A stretch of 64,000 bases of DNA, taken from NCBI RefSeq assembly GCF_029784155.1, contig NC_073693.1, positions 231,499,621-231,563,620 on the forward strand. Direction: 5' to 3'. A program made the translations under genes and the position numbers. Of the stretch, positions 32,489 to 44,429 are shown one piece after another (positions within the stretch are counted from its first letter, which is position 1; each line of letters starts with the position of its first letter). A model generated the notes under the pieces. That model was not told the DNA's origin, made no database searches, and worked only from the letters and a program-made list of their open reading frames with translations. This DNA comes from Uranotaenia lowii (lineage: Eukaryota > Arthropoda > Insecta > Diptera > Culicidae).

Positions 32489-32556
32489 ATTTCGATAGCA
32501 ACTTACTACCTTCTTCAGTGAACGTTTTCGAAAACGTAGTAAGTTGCTATCGAAAT
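32489..32556. other. Perfect 21-bp-stem hairpin
   Basis: Arms at 32489-32509 and 32536-32556 are perfectly complementary (starting ATTTCGATAGCAACTTACT), around a 26-nt loop that itself contains the palindrome GTTTTCGAAAAC. The size of about 68 nt fits a small hairpin RNA precursor, but no expression or conservation evidence is available here. A foldback tip of a transposon is the alternative. Confidence 0.7.
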
Positions 32557-32703
32557 ACCGGTATATGACCTTTTCATTTACCGGTGTTGAACTAAAAGGA
32601 ATCTTTCGATTGCTTTGATTCAGTTGAATTATTCAACCAAGTAGGCTCACAACACAAAAAAGTGAGCTATCATTTCCAACGCGTTTTTATGTTTGTTGGG
32701 TCT

Positions 32704-33125
32704 CGTGTGTCACGTGTGTCCACAATACCGGTATTAGGTGAAAGCGCTAAACGAGTAGAAGTCGAATTTTGTTGTCCGACGCCATCTTGAATTCCAAGAT
32801 GGAGACTTCCGCTCAACTTGAAAATACTGTTAAGGACTGAAAATTGCATAAAACCTATAATATTGGTATTAGTTTAAAGAGATCAACTAGTAGAAGTAAA
32901 ATTTTATTATCTGACGCCATGGTGGTTTCCGATTAACTTTAAAAATGCTATAAATCACTGAAAATCAAATAAATCCCCCACAATATGAGTATTGAAAGAA
33001 ATGGCTGAACTAGTAGAATTTAAATTTTGCTTTCTGACGCTATCTTGAAATCCATGATGAAGGCTTCCGCTGAATAATCAAAATGATTTTAATCACTGAA
33101 AATCACATACAATTACCACAATATT
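32704..33125 (+). repeat. Three tandem units of the YY1-motif repeat
   Basis: Motif starts near 32782, 32915 and 33039 give spacing of 133 and 124 bp. The first unit keeps GACGCCATCTTGAATTCCAA with GATGGAGACTTCCGCTC. Orientation is the same as the forward arm at 1433-2095, and the flanking phrases AAACGAGTAGAAGTCGAATT and GTATTAGGTGAAAG are shared. Confidence 0.8.
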
Positions 33126-33139
33126 TTTTTTAATTTTAT

Positions 33140-34206
33140 ATTCTACCATCAAACTTAATGTTTTACTAAAATTTCTGAACTCTAAAGGTTTTACAAGGTG
33201 CATTTATTTTGAGATATAATTTCATACACATTTTACCTAAAATCTTCGACGGCATTAAAAAAGAGGGTTAGAATATTCTAAGAAGAAAACTTTTTTTTAT
33301 CGATTTTACCCGATCATTTCTCAATAATACTATCATGAACCATAATGGCTGCTAGAAAAAATTAAAAACAAAACTCGGAGATCTCACGAAATTGAAAAAA
33401 CAAAAATTGCTAACATGTTTTATGGAAGCTTTATAAAAGCTTTGGTGACCATCATTTTACAGCATAATGACGTTTCTAGTTTCTCATTCTTACCCATTTC
33501 CATCCCATTCTCATCCCTTTAAATCAAAGACAATGGAGGATGAAAAAAATCACCTGCCAAACGGCAGATGGTGAATAGAGTTCCTTTTTTTTGGTAATTA
33601 TCCAATAGAATAAAAATACCATAAAATGTTATTCTATTTTTGCTTGAAAGTAGTGATCTGGTCACGTATAACTTGGGGGCTCGAGTGTTTATGCTGGTAT
33701 GTAGTACTTATCCAATCATATCACCTTGGTGCAGTATACTTTTCAGCACATTTTCAGCACAGAGATTTGCTGAAAAGGCATTGGATTTTTGCAACCTCTT
33801 CTATGGGTGTACAGTAAAATTCCTAAAAATTTCAAGTCCATGGAGCATTTTTAGAACCGGGTTAAGACTTCAAGAAAAACAAAATTCTCGCCAACAACAG
33901 TGAACTTGTTAAAAGCAAGTCAGAAGACCTAAAAGTGTGCTCCATCTACAATGTTCAGTAACCTAACTTTACAAGCATCGCTAACGCTAGCATGTTCTAG
34001 TGAATACCAAGGATGGTAATACTCGATGCTTGATTTGATAGTTTTCAATTCAACTATTTCAATTAATAAAAATAATGGGTAAATCACATATGTTAACTTA
34101 TTTTTTCTGAAATATGATTTCAAAGTAATCTTGAAGTGATTTTCAAAAGATCAATTCAATAAAATTATGGTAAAAATTGTTCACTGTTACCAAATTAGTC
34201 TCTGAC
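33140..34206. other. Non-coding DNA
   Basis: A/T-rich. A phrase at 33680-33720 (GAGTGTTTATGCTGG) resembles 20297-20335, hinting at an old shared repeat. No gene supported. Confidence 0.45.
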
Positions 34207-34214
34207 TGTATACT

Positions 34215-36079
34215 CAGGGCCGGATAAAGCCATCGGGGGGGCCGGGGTAATTTTTCTCGGGGGCCCCTATGATTCAATTTTTTTTTCAAACGCTTTCCTG
34301 AACATTTGAAACGTCTTAAAGAACTGAAGATGAGTTCAATATACTATCTTCAAATTGCCATGTTGGCTGTATAGAAGGTGGTTTCTGGTATCTTCAAATA
34401 AAAATTATAAATCAATAAAATGCAAACATTGCGGAAGAGTTAAGAAATTTCTCACAAATGAAAGCTCTGATTTGAGCCTTCAAATGCAAAATTTAACTCT
34501 CAATTTTTTTTAAACCCTTATCACCAACCAAAATTCTCTGATCTAAAATAATGACCGGATAGATACATTAAAAAAATTTCATTTCATCATTGATCGTCTG
34601 GCTTATGCTTCATCGAGAAATTTTCACCTTATGACAATTGGAAAGTATCATGAACATTTGAAACATAAAATACAAAATTCGAAATAATAAACAAAATATT
34701 TAAATTCAAATTCTATAGAAATACAGATATAATAGTTTAAGAATTCAAAGCTTTAAATACTGATATTTTCAGAATCACAGTTCAGTATTTTAAATCTGAA
34801 TAATAATTTCAAATCAAGTTTTGAGGAACGATATATAAATTAATTTTAAAAAAATTGAGATTTTAGAGCCAAAGCAGAAATTGCACCAAATGTGTATTTC
34901 AATTTTATACCTTTGAAACACAAACAAAACGTTTTCGTGGGATGTTTATGAATATGATTCTCATCAGATAAAAAAAATGTTATCAAATTGTTATTCTGAA
35001 TGTGACAAAAGTTTTATTCGATGCTCTTGAAGCCAAAGGGGTATAAATGAAAAAATGATCGTTTGAAAAACAATTCAGAATAGAGTTAAATGTTTAAAAT
35101 ACGGAATCAAATATCATTGAAAAAAGTCAGATGAGAAATCCAAATGAGTTAAGAACCTAAAACAAAGATCATGAGTTCTCAAAATTCAGAAAAACCATGG
35201 AGATGAACTTCAGTAACTGAAGTAACAACACAAGATCACAAATCTCAATGAACTGTATCTGGAAGAATAAAAGATGAAAAAAAAACATAGAAATATTCAT
35301 GTTAAAAGAATCACTCAATGATATTAGCAACTCCACTATGAGATCGTATTATGTAGGTAATAATAATTTGAGAATGATCATTTGGAATTCAGGATATTTA
35401 CCTCAGTATATGGTAAAATTTTGGTTTAATCAATTGAAAATGTTTAAATACGAATTTTAAACCTAAGACAAAATTTGGGATGGAAATTCTATAAAGAAAC
35501 TCAGTACTGTCAATTGGTCCAAAATTTTGATCCCTGGTAAAATTTTGAAATGTTTATCATAAAGCTTCTCTGTTCTCTCTTAGTACTGTGAGCTACTTTT
35601 GACGAAATTAGCTGCTATTTTAGAGCAGTATCCATTACTCGGAAAGTGAACGTAATAATAAACATTATAATTGTGCAAGACGTTTGCATGTACTGATCTC
35701 GATTTTTTTTTCGATTCGGTTTACATTATTTTTGCATAGATCCTGGGTTAAAAATTTTGAAATTCAATACCAAGATTTTGATGTTCTCAGCTTGAAAAAT
35801 GCGGAATAACTTCTTCACTGCTTCCTCCCCTTAATTTATGTAAGAGAAAAACTATTCTAGATATTATTTCACGGGGGCCCCTTTAGTTGTTATATTTCAA
35901 GTTTTCATTCCGATTTTCTTGTTTTGATTTCTTTTCATAGATTTGTAGAAATTGAGGTAGTAAGATTGAGAGATGTTAAATTTTTTTACCTCGGGCAACC
36001 CCCTGCTCCAAGGGGCCCGGGGCAATTGCCTCTTTTGCCCCCCCCCCCCCCCCCCCCCCCCGCCTTTAATCCGGCCTTG
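34215..36079. mobile_element. hAT-like non-autonomous element A
   Basis: Left end CAGGGCCGGATAAAG, right end (reverse complement) CAAGGCCGGATTAAAG, with a perfect 8-bp target duplication TGTATACT at 34207-34214 and 36080-36087. Subterminal parts are rich in GGGGCCC phrases and the right end contains a run of 24 C. The 1.8-kb interior is A/T-rich and carries no hAT transposase. Confidence 0.9.
36038..36061 (+). repeat. C homopolymer, 24 bp
   Basis: An uninterrupted run of 24 C sits just inside the right end of hAT-like element A. Shorter G or C runs occupy the same position in the related elements at 20492-22951 and 26576-28797. Length is probably unstable and could be affected by sequencing error. 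Confidence 0.9.
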
Positions 36080-36542
36080 TGTATACTAACTTTGCCTCTG
36101 ACGGCATTTTTCAAAATCATGGTTCAGTAAATTTGTAATGAATAAAATTATTCAAAGTGGAATGTGAAAAAAGAGACTTAATGGCAATGAAATTCATTCA
36201 AAACGAGTACTAAACGAATTAGCAAAGCATTAAGGAAGTCTCTCGTTAGGGCAAAAAAAATCGCAATTTCGCACAACTAGGTCCTGAACAGATAAAAAAT
36301 TCCAATTTAGCAAAATTATCAAATTTATTTACAGCCAGGTTGCGAGTTACCTATCAAAACCAGACATATGAAAGCGTTTCATTCTTGTTTTGTATTTTAA
36401 TCCGGAGCGTTCTAAGAAAACGATCAGCGCTTGTAAAGCTTTGAAATAATAGACTGCTTCTCGTTTATCTTTTTTGGTGGCCTGAATGTTGAGGTACCAC
36501 CATTCAGGACTCGTTAAATGATGAAAGCTGGAAAAATAATGC

Positions 36543-36800
36543 CTTAGGGGAGGAGCGGGCTATATGCGCCTATTAAGCAGAACACTGATTTAATCAAATA
36601 TCACATCGAATTTGTGTACAAAAACTATATACACGTGTGCAGGCATCTGTTTTCTAGACATTGGAGTAATTTTTATGTTAAAATTTTCTTCTAATTCCAA
36701 GAAAACGATTTTATTATAAGTGTTGTCTAAAATACCGAACCTCAAACCGTGCGGGCTCAATGCGCCTATTTATGTTTTGAACAAAATTTCTGTTTTTGGG
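36543..36800 (+). repeat. Diverged dispersed repeat, copy 1
   Basis: Contains GCGCCTATTAAGCAGAACAC, then a phrase ending TTTTTATGTTAAAATTTTC, and later GCGGGCTCAATGCGCCTATT. The same order of blocks, much diverged, is at 39496-39740. No ends or coding capacity defined. Confidence 0.5.
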
Positions 36801-36997
36801 CAATATTTCCGTATAATTTCATTGAAACTGCTAGAAAGTAATAATTTCCGTACGACAAAGCTGAAGTTTAATAAAATTCTACGTATATTATAATTTTATG
36901 GAATAAAACAAAAGTTAGGGTTGCCATACTATGGAGGCAGTTCATCCATGAGAAAAACTTTATCAAATCTGTTTTTAGATCTTCAATTCTCTCTTTA

Positions 36998-37604
36998 GGG
37001 GGGGTAGGGTCTAACGGGTATAAAAAAAACACCATTTTCACGTGTTTTTTCTGGAGCTACCGTTCAAACAAATGTACTCAAATTTTTTGCATAATACAAA
37101 GCATTGTTAAAAAAACATTTAGTATTTTTTTCGTAGAAAAATATTGAAAAATGAGCCGGTGACGGAGTAGTTTCGAGGATGCCTTTTAGAAAACAGGATT
37201 TGCGGTGGACACTGTATCTCAGCACAGAATCATCTGAAGTCAAAAAATCAGAGCAAAATATTTTTAATAGAGGTTTTTCTGGACCCCAACGTTTTTATTT
37301 AACTTAAAAATATTTTTATGAAATTTTTGTGGCTGTTTGAAGTAAAAACTATGATTTTTCACTTAAAAATCCGCCATTTTTCACCTGTAAAATCTCCCCA
37401 AAATAAAAAAAATCAAAAAAGAAAAACGTTGGGGTCTGGTATTTTTTTTGCAGTATTAGATAGGAGGAGATAAAGGCCTATAACTTCTACAGTTTTGCTT
37501 CAATTGACTTGAAAATTTGACACAACATTCTTGAAATGTTTTACAATAAGAAAATAAAAAAATAAAAAAATCGATTTTTTGAAAATGTTAGACCTTACTC
37601 CCCC
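36998..37604. mobile_element. G-rich-ended MITE, family E, copy 2
   Basis: Second copy of the element at 23745-24472. Left end GGGGGGTAGGGTCTAACGGG next to TTTA (a mutated TTAA), right end followed by TTAA at 37605-37608. About 120 bp of the interior present in copy 1 (24190-24310) is missing, the junction lying near a T-run. Non-coding. Confidence 0.82.
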
Positions 37605-37609
37605 TTAAG

Positions 37610-39490
37610 ATGTTATTTAGAGCTTAGATTTGAAGGTTCAATGATAAAAATCATTTATTTATTCTATTTAACCTGTTATTTTAGGATGAAGGCATTTTAC
37701 AAACATGACGGGGGCATACAAAAACACTCTATTATTCCACTATATAATCATTATTAAACCTCCACAAAAGCTGAAATATGTTTAATTTCTTAAGTTCATT
37801 TGAGTAAGAAACAATAACCACCCAAGTTTTTGTTTTAAGTTTCTTTACGTATAATTTTTAAAAGTCAAAATATTACATCAAAATGTATCAAAACCTTGAA
37901 TGATTTTTGAGTTTGTAAATTCATGAAATTCTTTCTTGTCTTGTGATCTAAGCGTATCACCCTCAAAATGCATTGGTCAGAAAAGCTGTCTAGTCGGCCA
38001 TTTCATCAAACAACCGTAGGGTCATTTAACCCGATAGGGCCATTTGGGAAACCTTTCCCTACTCATGATTTATATTTTTGATATAAAAAAAACTTTATGC
38101 ATCTGCAGTTGAAGTCATTCATACTTGAAAAATGAATAAATATATTTATTTCATTAAAAAATTCGAGCTTTGACTTTAAATATTAAATCTTTCATCTTTA
38201 CTTCAAAAAAGTATGACTTATTTCGAATGCAAATAACTTACCAAATCTAAGGACAGTCAAAGTCAACAAAGATATTACAAAAACTTTGCCAACCTTTGGT
38301 TCCGTTTTCCTCGGTCAAATGCTGTGCGGGACAAAGAGTGTCAATAATTGACACTTTGGGCTGCAGCAGCCAAAGCTCGAAAAGCCAACGAAAGGACGAA
38401 AAAGACGCTCAGAAAAGCAGCCATGCCACCCTCCATCTACCATCACTCTGGCAACGGAAAAGTCAGGAGCAAAGTCCAACAAGTTTGCTGAATTCAATTA
38501 ACTTGCAAGCACCATCCGAAAGATGATAAACAACAACGCCTGAGAAAGAGGAGTGAATTTTCTTCAGTCAATCGGATTCGCGCTACGATTTTTTGATCTG
38601 CCAGGGACTGTGGGATGATTTATTAAAAAAAAAAGTCGTGTTGAAATTCTGGCATTAAAACTATAGTCTTATTTATAGAGCTTTGATTATCAATTGAGAG
38701 CTCTGAAAATAATTGTCATTATGAGCAAAAAAACAGAAGATAGAATCTTGGTTAAAAAACAACTTTTTGTTACCTAAACAACTGAAACCACTGTTTCCAG
38801 ACTGCCAAAGCGGAAAATTGAGTACGATTTTCGTCCCCTAAATAAAGACTAGTATTCGCTATCAGGAAGTAGATCTAGCAGAACAACACACAAGACGGAT
38901 GGGCCAAGTGGAGAAAAACAACGAAAATAACTGAACAAATCTAATCCGTCAACTTGAGCCGGCCGCCATTCCACAAGTTGTTTCGAAAGAGTGGAACTTT
39001 CGAACCAACCCGATTTGACAGTCGGTTCGTGACAGCAGCTTAATACTCTCTCAGTGCTATTATCATCAGTTTAGTCGTCGTCGAGGACTACGACGGAGGA
39101 CGAAATGAAATTTTTGACTTTCCGACGTTTCTTTATTTGGGATTTTTCCTTTCGCTTTCGGAATTGAATCTCGAAGTCGAATGGTTGGGATTGCGTTTTA
39201 ATAACTGTGCTGACAGCTATTGCTAAGGTTATGTATAACTTTTTGCCCTTTGTTTGCAGGCAAACCGAAAAGTTTGAGATCAGATAAAGGTTTTGGAAGG
39301 TTTTCGGAGGAAATCTGTTCAATTTGTGGAAATTTAGAAGTCACAGTTTTTTATCATTCACTCAACTGATTTTACAAGGCAAACATTTTGCATATCATGA
39401 GGTTGCTTTTTTTCCTTACATTCTTTTAAATATAGAGAAGTATTATTGTTTATTGCAACTGCATCTCGTTCTTTAAAGTTTTTGGTGATT
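37610..39490. other. Non-coding; unique-looking segment at 38.3-39.3 kb
   Basis: 37610-38290 is A/T-rich. From about 38300 to 39330 base composition is balanced and free of the local repeat families (for example GACACTTTGGGCTGCAGCAG, GAGCCGGCCGCCATTCCAC), suggesting host DNA. Frames of 60-83 codons here overlap on both strands and none is supported as a gene. Confidence 0.4.
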
Positions 39491-39495
39491 TAGAC

Positions 39496-39740
39496 GTAGA
39501 GAAAAGGGCTCTTAAATGCGTCTATAAAGAGAAAACTGATTTTATCGAATATTCCAATCTATATGTGTGTAAAACTAATTAAACAAGAGCAGACTTCTGC
39601 TTTCTATACATAAGAACGAATGTCCTGTTAAAATTTCTTAAAGTTTTTGAAAGAACGATTTTAGAATAAACGTAGCCAAACTTGCTTATTCCCAAACCTT
39701 GCGGCGGGTAAGATGCGAATATTTATGTTTTAATCCTTCA
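39496..39740 (+). repeat. Diverged dispersed repeat, copy 2
   Basis: Blocks GCGTCTATAAAGAGAAAACT and CTGTTAAAATTTCTTAAAG, and GGCGGGTAAGATGCGAATAT further on, parallel those at 36543-36800. Confidence 0.45.
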
Positions 39741-39744
39741 TTTC

Positions 39745-41295
39745 ACGATTTTTTATTTTTTTCTCTAGATAATTCTCAGAAGTGCGCTTTACGTTAAGGG
39801 AAAAATAATGAAAAAATATCACTTCCAAATATTTCGGGTATTTCGCAAAAATATTAATTGTTGCAAATTTGCACTTTGTTCTTCACACAAGACTATTAGA
39901 AATAAATGCTTCCTATATATTTCTTTTGCACTTATCATAATTTTAGATTAAGAACATTGCAAATCTAGTTTCCTGGACAACGTGAGAGTTGAGAATTAAG
40001 CTGGGAGTAGTTATGCGATAATATACCACATACGGAAGAACTTATTTGAAGGTACTAAATGGAAAGCTGGAGCTTCTTTCCAATACAAAATTTCTGAACA
40101 TACCCTTAAACAAATCAACACTTTAATATTTTTCTTGGTATGGAATGTTAAATGATCTGCAGTACTTGTTTTTTCCCCATATTTGAACAGTTGTCAGAAC
40201 TTTTTTTCAGCCAGAGGCTTATTCATCTGAAATATTTTCAAAATGAAATTATAAAATTATAATGAATCATTAATAACCATAACACTTACAGAGAAAAAAA
40301 ATACACTGTTTAAAGTTTAAACTATGCAAGTTTCGAAAACACACTAGGGAAGCTAGGGTCCTACCGCTCCATGATGTTGTAAATTTGCAACAATTAATGA
40401 CAGCCATTATATCAGAGAAAAAACAAATTAAAAAACAAAAATTATTCTCAAATAGTGCTTATCTATTATGTGAATTGCTTTACTGAGAATACGAAAAAAA
40501 ATTATTTTCGAGTCAAAAAACATTTCCCAATGTGAATTACATAAAATCTGAAAAAATAAGGCTTTTTCAACATTCCATACTTTTCAGATTGAACTTGTCG
40601 TTGTTTGTACATATATATGTATACTAAAAGTCATTTTTTTAAATTTAACGTGATCTTGAAATTACGAATATTATTTCCATAAAAAAATGACTATTTAGAT
40701 TTATCTGATATTCAGGACAGTTTTAATTAGTTATTGCAATTTTGTTACTTTATGGAACGAACAGTTAAGTAATGTTCCAGTTTAACAGGCAATATTTTCG
40801 TTTTATCTAATTTAAAATTGTAGAAACCAACAAAAATCAAAGGTTAGAGTTGGAACTTTAAAGGAATTTAAGATATCATTAATTATTTTGCATGAAACAT
40901 AATAAGGGGTGTCGTTTTATATATAAAAAAATTTAAATCCAACATTCTTACTATCCTCACTTGGATAAATTGAATATTTTACAAGAACTAGAGCTAGACC
41001 AAGAAGTCTTTTAAATAAGCTACATGCTCACTGTCATTTCAACCTTTAAACGCGATATTTTTGTTTTCAAAAAATCTTCACAGTAGTTCTCGCGAAGTTG
41101 AGCTTAAATGTGGCAGATTTCAAAAGTTTTCGTAGCAAAAGATACGCAAGAACAAATCAAATTTTATTTATTTTTTCGTCTTGGTACATCTTCGTACCTG
41201 AAAATGATCACATTTTAAAAGGTGATGGAAAATATTAAAGAAACATGAACTGTCAAAGAAAGAAAAAACATAAGCCGTAAATATCATAAATTTCC
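39745..41295. other. AT-rich non-coding DNA
   Basis: No gene or bounded repeat recognised. A/T content is high throughout. Confidence 0.5.
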
Positions 41296-41299
41296 CTAA

Positions 41300-41400
41300 A
41301 AAGATACAACGGCTCACCGGCAAGACTTGAACCCGCAATTTCAGCGGAAGTTGAACAATTTTATAAACTTGAAACAAAAATACCGATTTCTATCGAAATG
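41300..41400 (-). mobile_element. Possible SINE or tRNA-like relic
   Basis: On the minus strand, GCGGGTTCAAGTCTTGCCGG fits a tRNA B box and T arm (GGTTCAAGTC). No matching A box or cloverleaf is visible upstream and no target duplication was found, so this is a weak call. Confidence 0.3.
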
Positions 41401-41404
41401 TTCT

Positions 41405-42180
41405 TTTTTGTTAATCCTCTAGTCAATTAATTTTGATATTAAGTACATTTGTCTAAGTTGCTGACTTTGAAACACAAATCAATTATTCATTCCGTTTTTA
41501 TACTTATTATTTTGAACATCGTGCAATTAGCTGATTGTTGAACAAAAATACAATATTTTTATGCTGAGTTTCACTAAATTAATAAAAAGATATTGATACT
41601 TGTTTTAATCAAACCCGAATTTTATTGTAACGAAACTGACTGCTTTTATTTTAAATAAACCACCATGTTTAAGGATAACTTTTATTCCCGTAGAGTTGGA
41701 TGGTTGGAACGGAAGAGAGTCTTAGATCAAAACATAACTCAACATAATTAGAGTGCGTTTAGCAGTTGAATTTCAAAGTTAATAGAACAGTTCAAATTGT
41801 GGGAAAATATAAAGTTAAGAATTAACAGATATCAATGATTTATCATAAAACTGTTTTTTTTACCGCCTTATCAGTAAAACTGAAAGAGATAGACAAAATC
41901 TGAAAAAAATCGTGTTCAGGACGCCAAAATCTTCTAAAACCAGTTATAAAATATTGATAGTAGGTTTGAATCCAACAGAGTGTGAAGTTATTAAATTCAT
42001 GGTTGGAGTGACGATGAGTAAGCACTGAATATCTATTGAGTTTTGAACACATCTGTACATATTTTCTATGAAAACCAAAATTTCAAAAAATCAGGGAAAA
42101 ACTTTGCTTATCAGGTTATGGACCTTAAAAAAACAGGCAAATCCTAATAAATCAGGCACATTGGCATCTCTGGACAGGAC
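41405..42180. other. AT-rich non-coding DNA
   Basis: No gene. Phrases such as TCAGGCACATTGGCATCTC near 42160 hint at a decayed end of an element, not resolvable. Confidence 0.4.
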
Positions 42181-42943
42181 ACATTGCAAAACCCGCTGGA
42201 GAGAGAAGAGGAATGGATTAGAGCAAGGATTTTAAAAACACAGGGTTATCCGACTTTTACAGTAAGTAGGCAAGGAGTGAGCGGGGCGCTCAATGAGTTT
42301 GTTTACAAACATAAGATTATTTGCTCCACTTTTTCTGATTTGTTGGAATTTCCTGGACCTGAAATTTCCTGACATGTCGCAGCGGCAGTTGGAAAAAAAT
42401 GTTGAAATTTCACCATTTAACCGTCTCCAAAGTGTTGAGCGCTTTCAGGACCGGTTGACGTAGGACCACGGCAAAGGAGCTGGTAGAAAACCGGGACCGG
42501 AGAACAAAACGACGAAGGGAAACGTGAAGCGGATGATTAAAGAAAATCCCAACGTCTCAAGCCGTGCTTTGGCTAAAAAGATCGGTATGTCGCAGAGCTA
42601 CGTCCAGAATGAAAAGAAGAGAGCTGGACTACATACATACAAGGTACAGAACTTCCGAAACCGCAATGAGCGGCAAAAACTGATGGCTAAAATTCAGGCA
42701 CGGAAGCTCTACGAGAAGATGCTAACAAAACATGGCTGCTGTGTGATGGACGACGAAACGTATATAAAAGCCGATTTTAAGCGAATTCCGGGGTTGGAGT
42801 TTTTCACCGGCAAGAACAAGTTTGATGTGGACGACAAATTTAAGATGAAGAAAATGTTGAAGTTCGCCTTCAAATATCTCGTTTGGCAGGCCATCTGCTC
42901 TTGCGGGATGGGTATTGAGCCTTTCGTGGCAAAGGGCACAATA

Positions 42944-44213
42944 GGGTAATACGGTCAAAATTTGGTCAATATCAACTTGACGTATTTCTTTCAATTTTGC
43001 ATTTAAAAAAGCTGAACACCCCTCATTTTGAAGGTGCGTGTATGTAGAATGTTGCTCCTATTTTGATATTGGAATTCACTCTTCAGTTGTCAAAATGCAG
43101 TCCAAGGAAGAAGAGCAGCGTATCAAAATTCCGAGCTACTCGCACGCAAAGCTGGCAAAATCGCTAAAAGTTGCCAAATCATCCGTAACAAATGTAATTA
43201 AAGTGTTTGGGGAACGTTTGTCGTCAGCCAGGAAGTCTGGATCGGGGGAAAATCGCAAACCGGAAGCCGCTGAGACGACAAAGAGAGTAGCCGGTAGTTT
43301 CAAGCGAAACCCTAACCTCTCTCTCCGAGATTCCGCAAATAAGCTGGGTGTATCGTCTAAAACCGTTCATCGAGCCAAAAAACGAGCCGGACTATCGACT
43401 TACAAGAAGGAAGTGACTCAAAATCGCGATGATAAACAAAATACGACGGCCAAAGCGCGATCCCAGAGGCTGTACACGACGATGCTGACGAAGTTTGATC
43501 GCGTGGTAATGGACGACGAAACCTACGTCAAAGCCGACTACAAGCAGCTTCCGGGACAGGAGTTTTATACGGCAAAAGGAAGGGGAAAGGTAGCAGATCT
43601 TTTCAAGCACATGAAACTGTAAAAGTTCGCGAAGAAATATCTAGTTTGGCAAGCCACCTGTACCTGTGGCTTGAAAAGCAGCATTTTCATAGCTTCCTGG
43701 ACTGTCAACCAAGAAATTTACGTAAAGGAGTGTTTGAATAAACGTCTGTTGCCTTTCCTGAAGAAACACGGTTGTTCCGTACTGTTTTGGCCGGATTTGG
43801 CATCTTGCCATTACGGTAAAAAGGTCATGGAGTGGTACGCCGCCAACAACGTGCAGGTGGTTCCAATGGACAAGAACCTTCCCATCACGCCAGAGCTCCG
43901 CCCAATTGAGAAATACTGGGCTATTGCAAGCGGAACCCAAAGAAGACCAAAAAAACTGCTAAGGACGAGTTCAAGAAAAACTGACTTTCTGCGACGAAGA
44001 AGGTGGACAAGGTGGTTGTACAAAATCTGATGGCAGGGGTTAAGCATAAGGCCCGGCAATTCGGATTTGGAAAAGCGGAAGCCTAACTGAATATTTTTCC
44101 TGAATTTTGTACTAATTAAACTTGAAAAAGAAATTTAATTTGATTTTTTAAATAAACAATTTCACCGATTTACACGCGTTTTCCCTTGACCAAATTTTTA
44201 CCGTATCACCCTT
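42944..44213 (+). mobile_element. mariner-type transposon (DD37E group), inner copy
   Basis: Terminal inverted repeats share ATACGGT and AAATTTGGTCAA: the left end starts GGGTAATACGGTCAAAAT, the right end (reverse complement) GGGTGATACGGTAAAAAT. TA dinucleotides flank it (42942-42943 and 44214-44215), and the coding frame of the outer mariner resumes exactly after the second TA. At 1.27 kb it has the normal size for this group, so it looks nearly complete. Confidence 0.9.
43095..44086 (+). pseudogene. DD37E mariner transposase, inner copy, lightly damaged
   Basis: Likely start at 43095 (MQSKEEEQRIK). Two helix-turn-helix-like stretches follow (AKLAKSLKVAKSSVTNVIKV and NLSLRDSANKLGVSSKTVHR), then MDDETYVKADYKQLPG, WQATCTCG, FWPDLASCHYG and PELRPIEKYWA. 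Second Asp to Glu spacing is 37 residues. Only two lesions are obvious: a TAA at 43620-43622, after which the same frame continues, and a frameshift at about 43925-43940, after which the C-terminus is read in another frame to a TAA at 44084-44086. This is the best-preserved transposase in the window. Confidence 0.88.
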
Positions 44214-44429
44214 TAAATGGTGAGGTCTACGAATCTGAGTGCCTCAAGAAGCCCCTTTTACCGTTCTTGCTGCAGCACGACGAAGCTCCGCTATTTTGGT
44301 CAGATTTGGCATCATGCCCCTATTCTAAAAGTGCCCTGGAGTAGTTTGAGGCCAACGCTGTCTATTTTGTTTCAAAGGACTGTCCAGAGCTGCGCCCGGT
44401 TTTTTTCTTTCATGGTTCCATCAATTAAC

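Larger units (their letters stand above)
42372..44405 (+). pseudogene. DD37E mariner transposase, outer copy, split by a second mariner
   Basis: The N-terminal part runs 42372-42943: an early segment with an internal TAG at about 42460, then a helix-turn-helix-like stretch (NVSSRALAKKIGMSQSYV), the MDDETYIKADF motif and WQAICSCG. It is interrupted after KGT by an inserted mariner at 42944-44213. It resumes at 44216 (NGEVYESECLKKPLLPFLLQ), followed by FWSDLASCPYS, an in-frame TAG at about 44342 and CPELRP, then breaks off before the catalytic Glu. Both catalytic Asp motifs are visible. The TIRs of this copy were not found. Stops and the insertion make it inactive. Confidence 0.85.
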
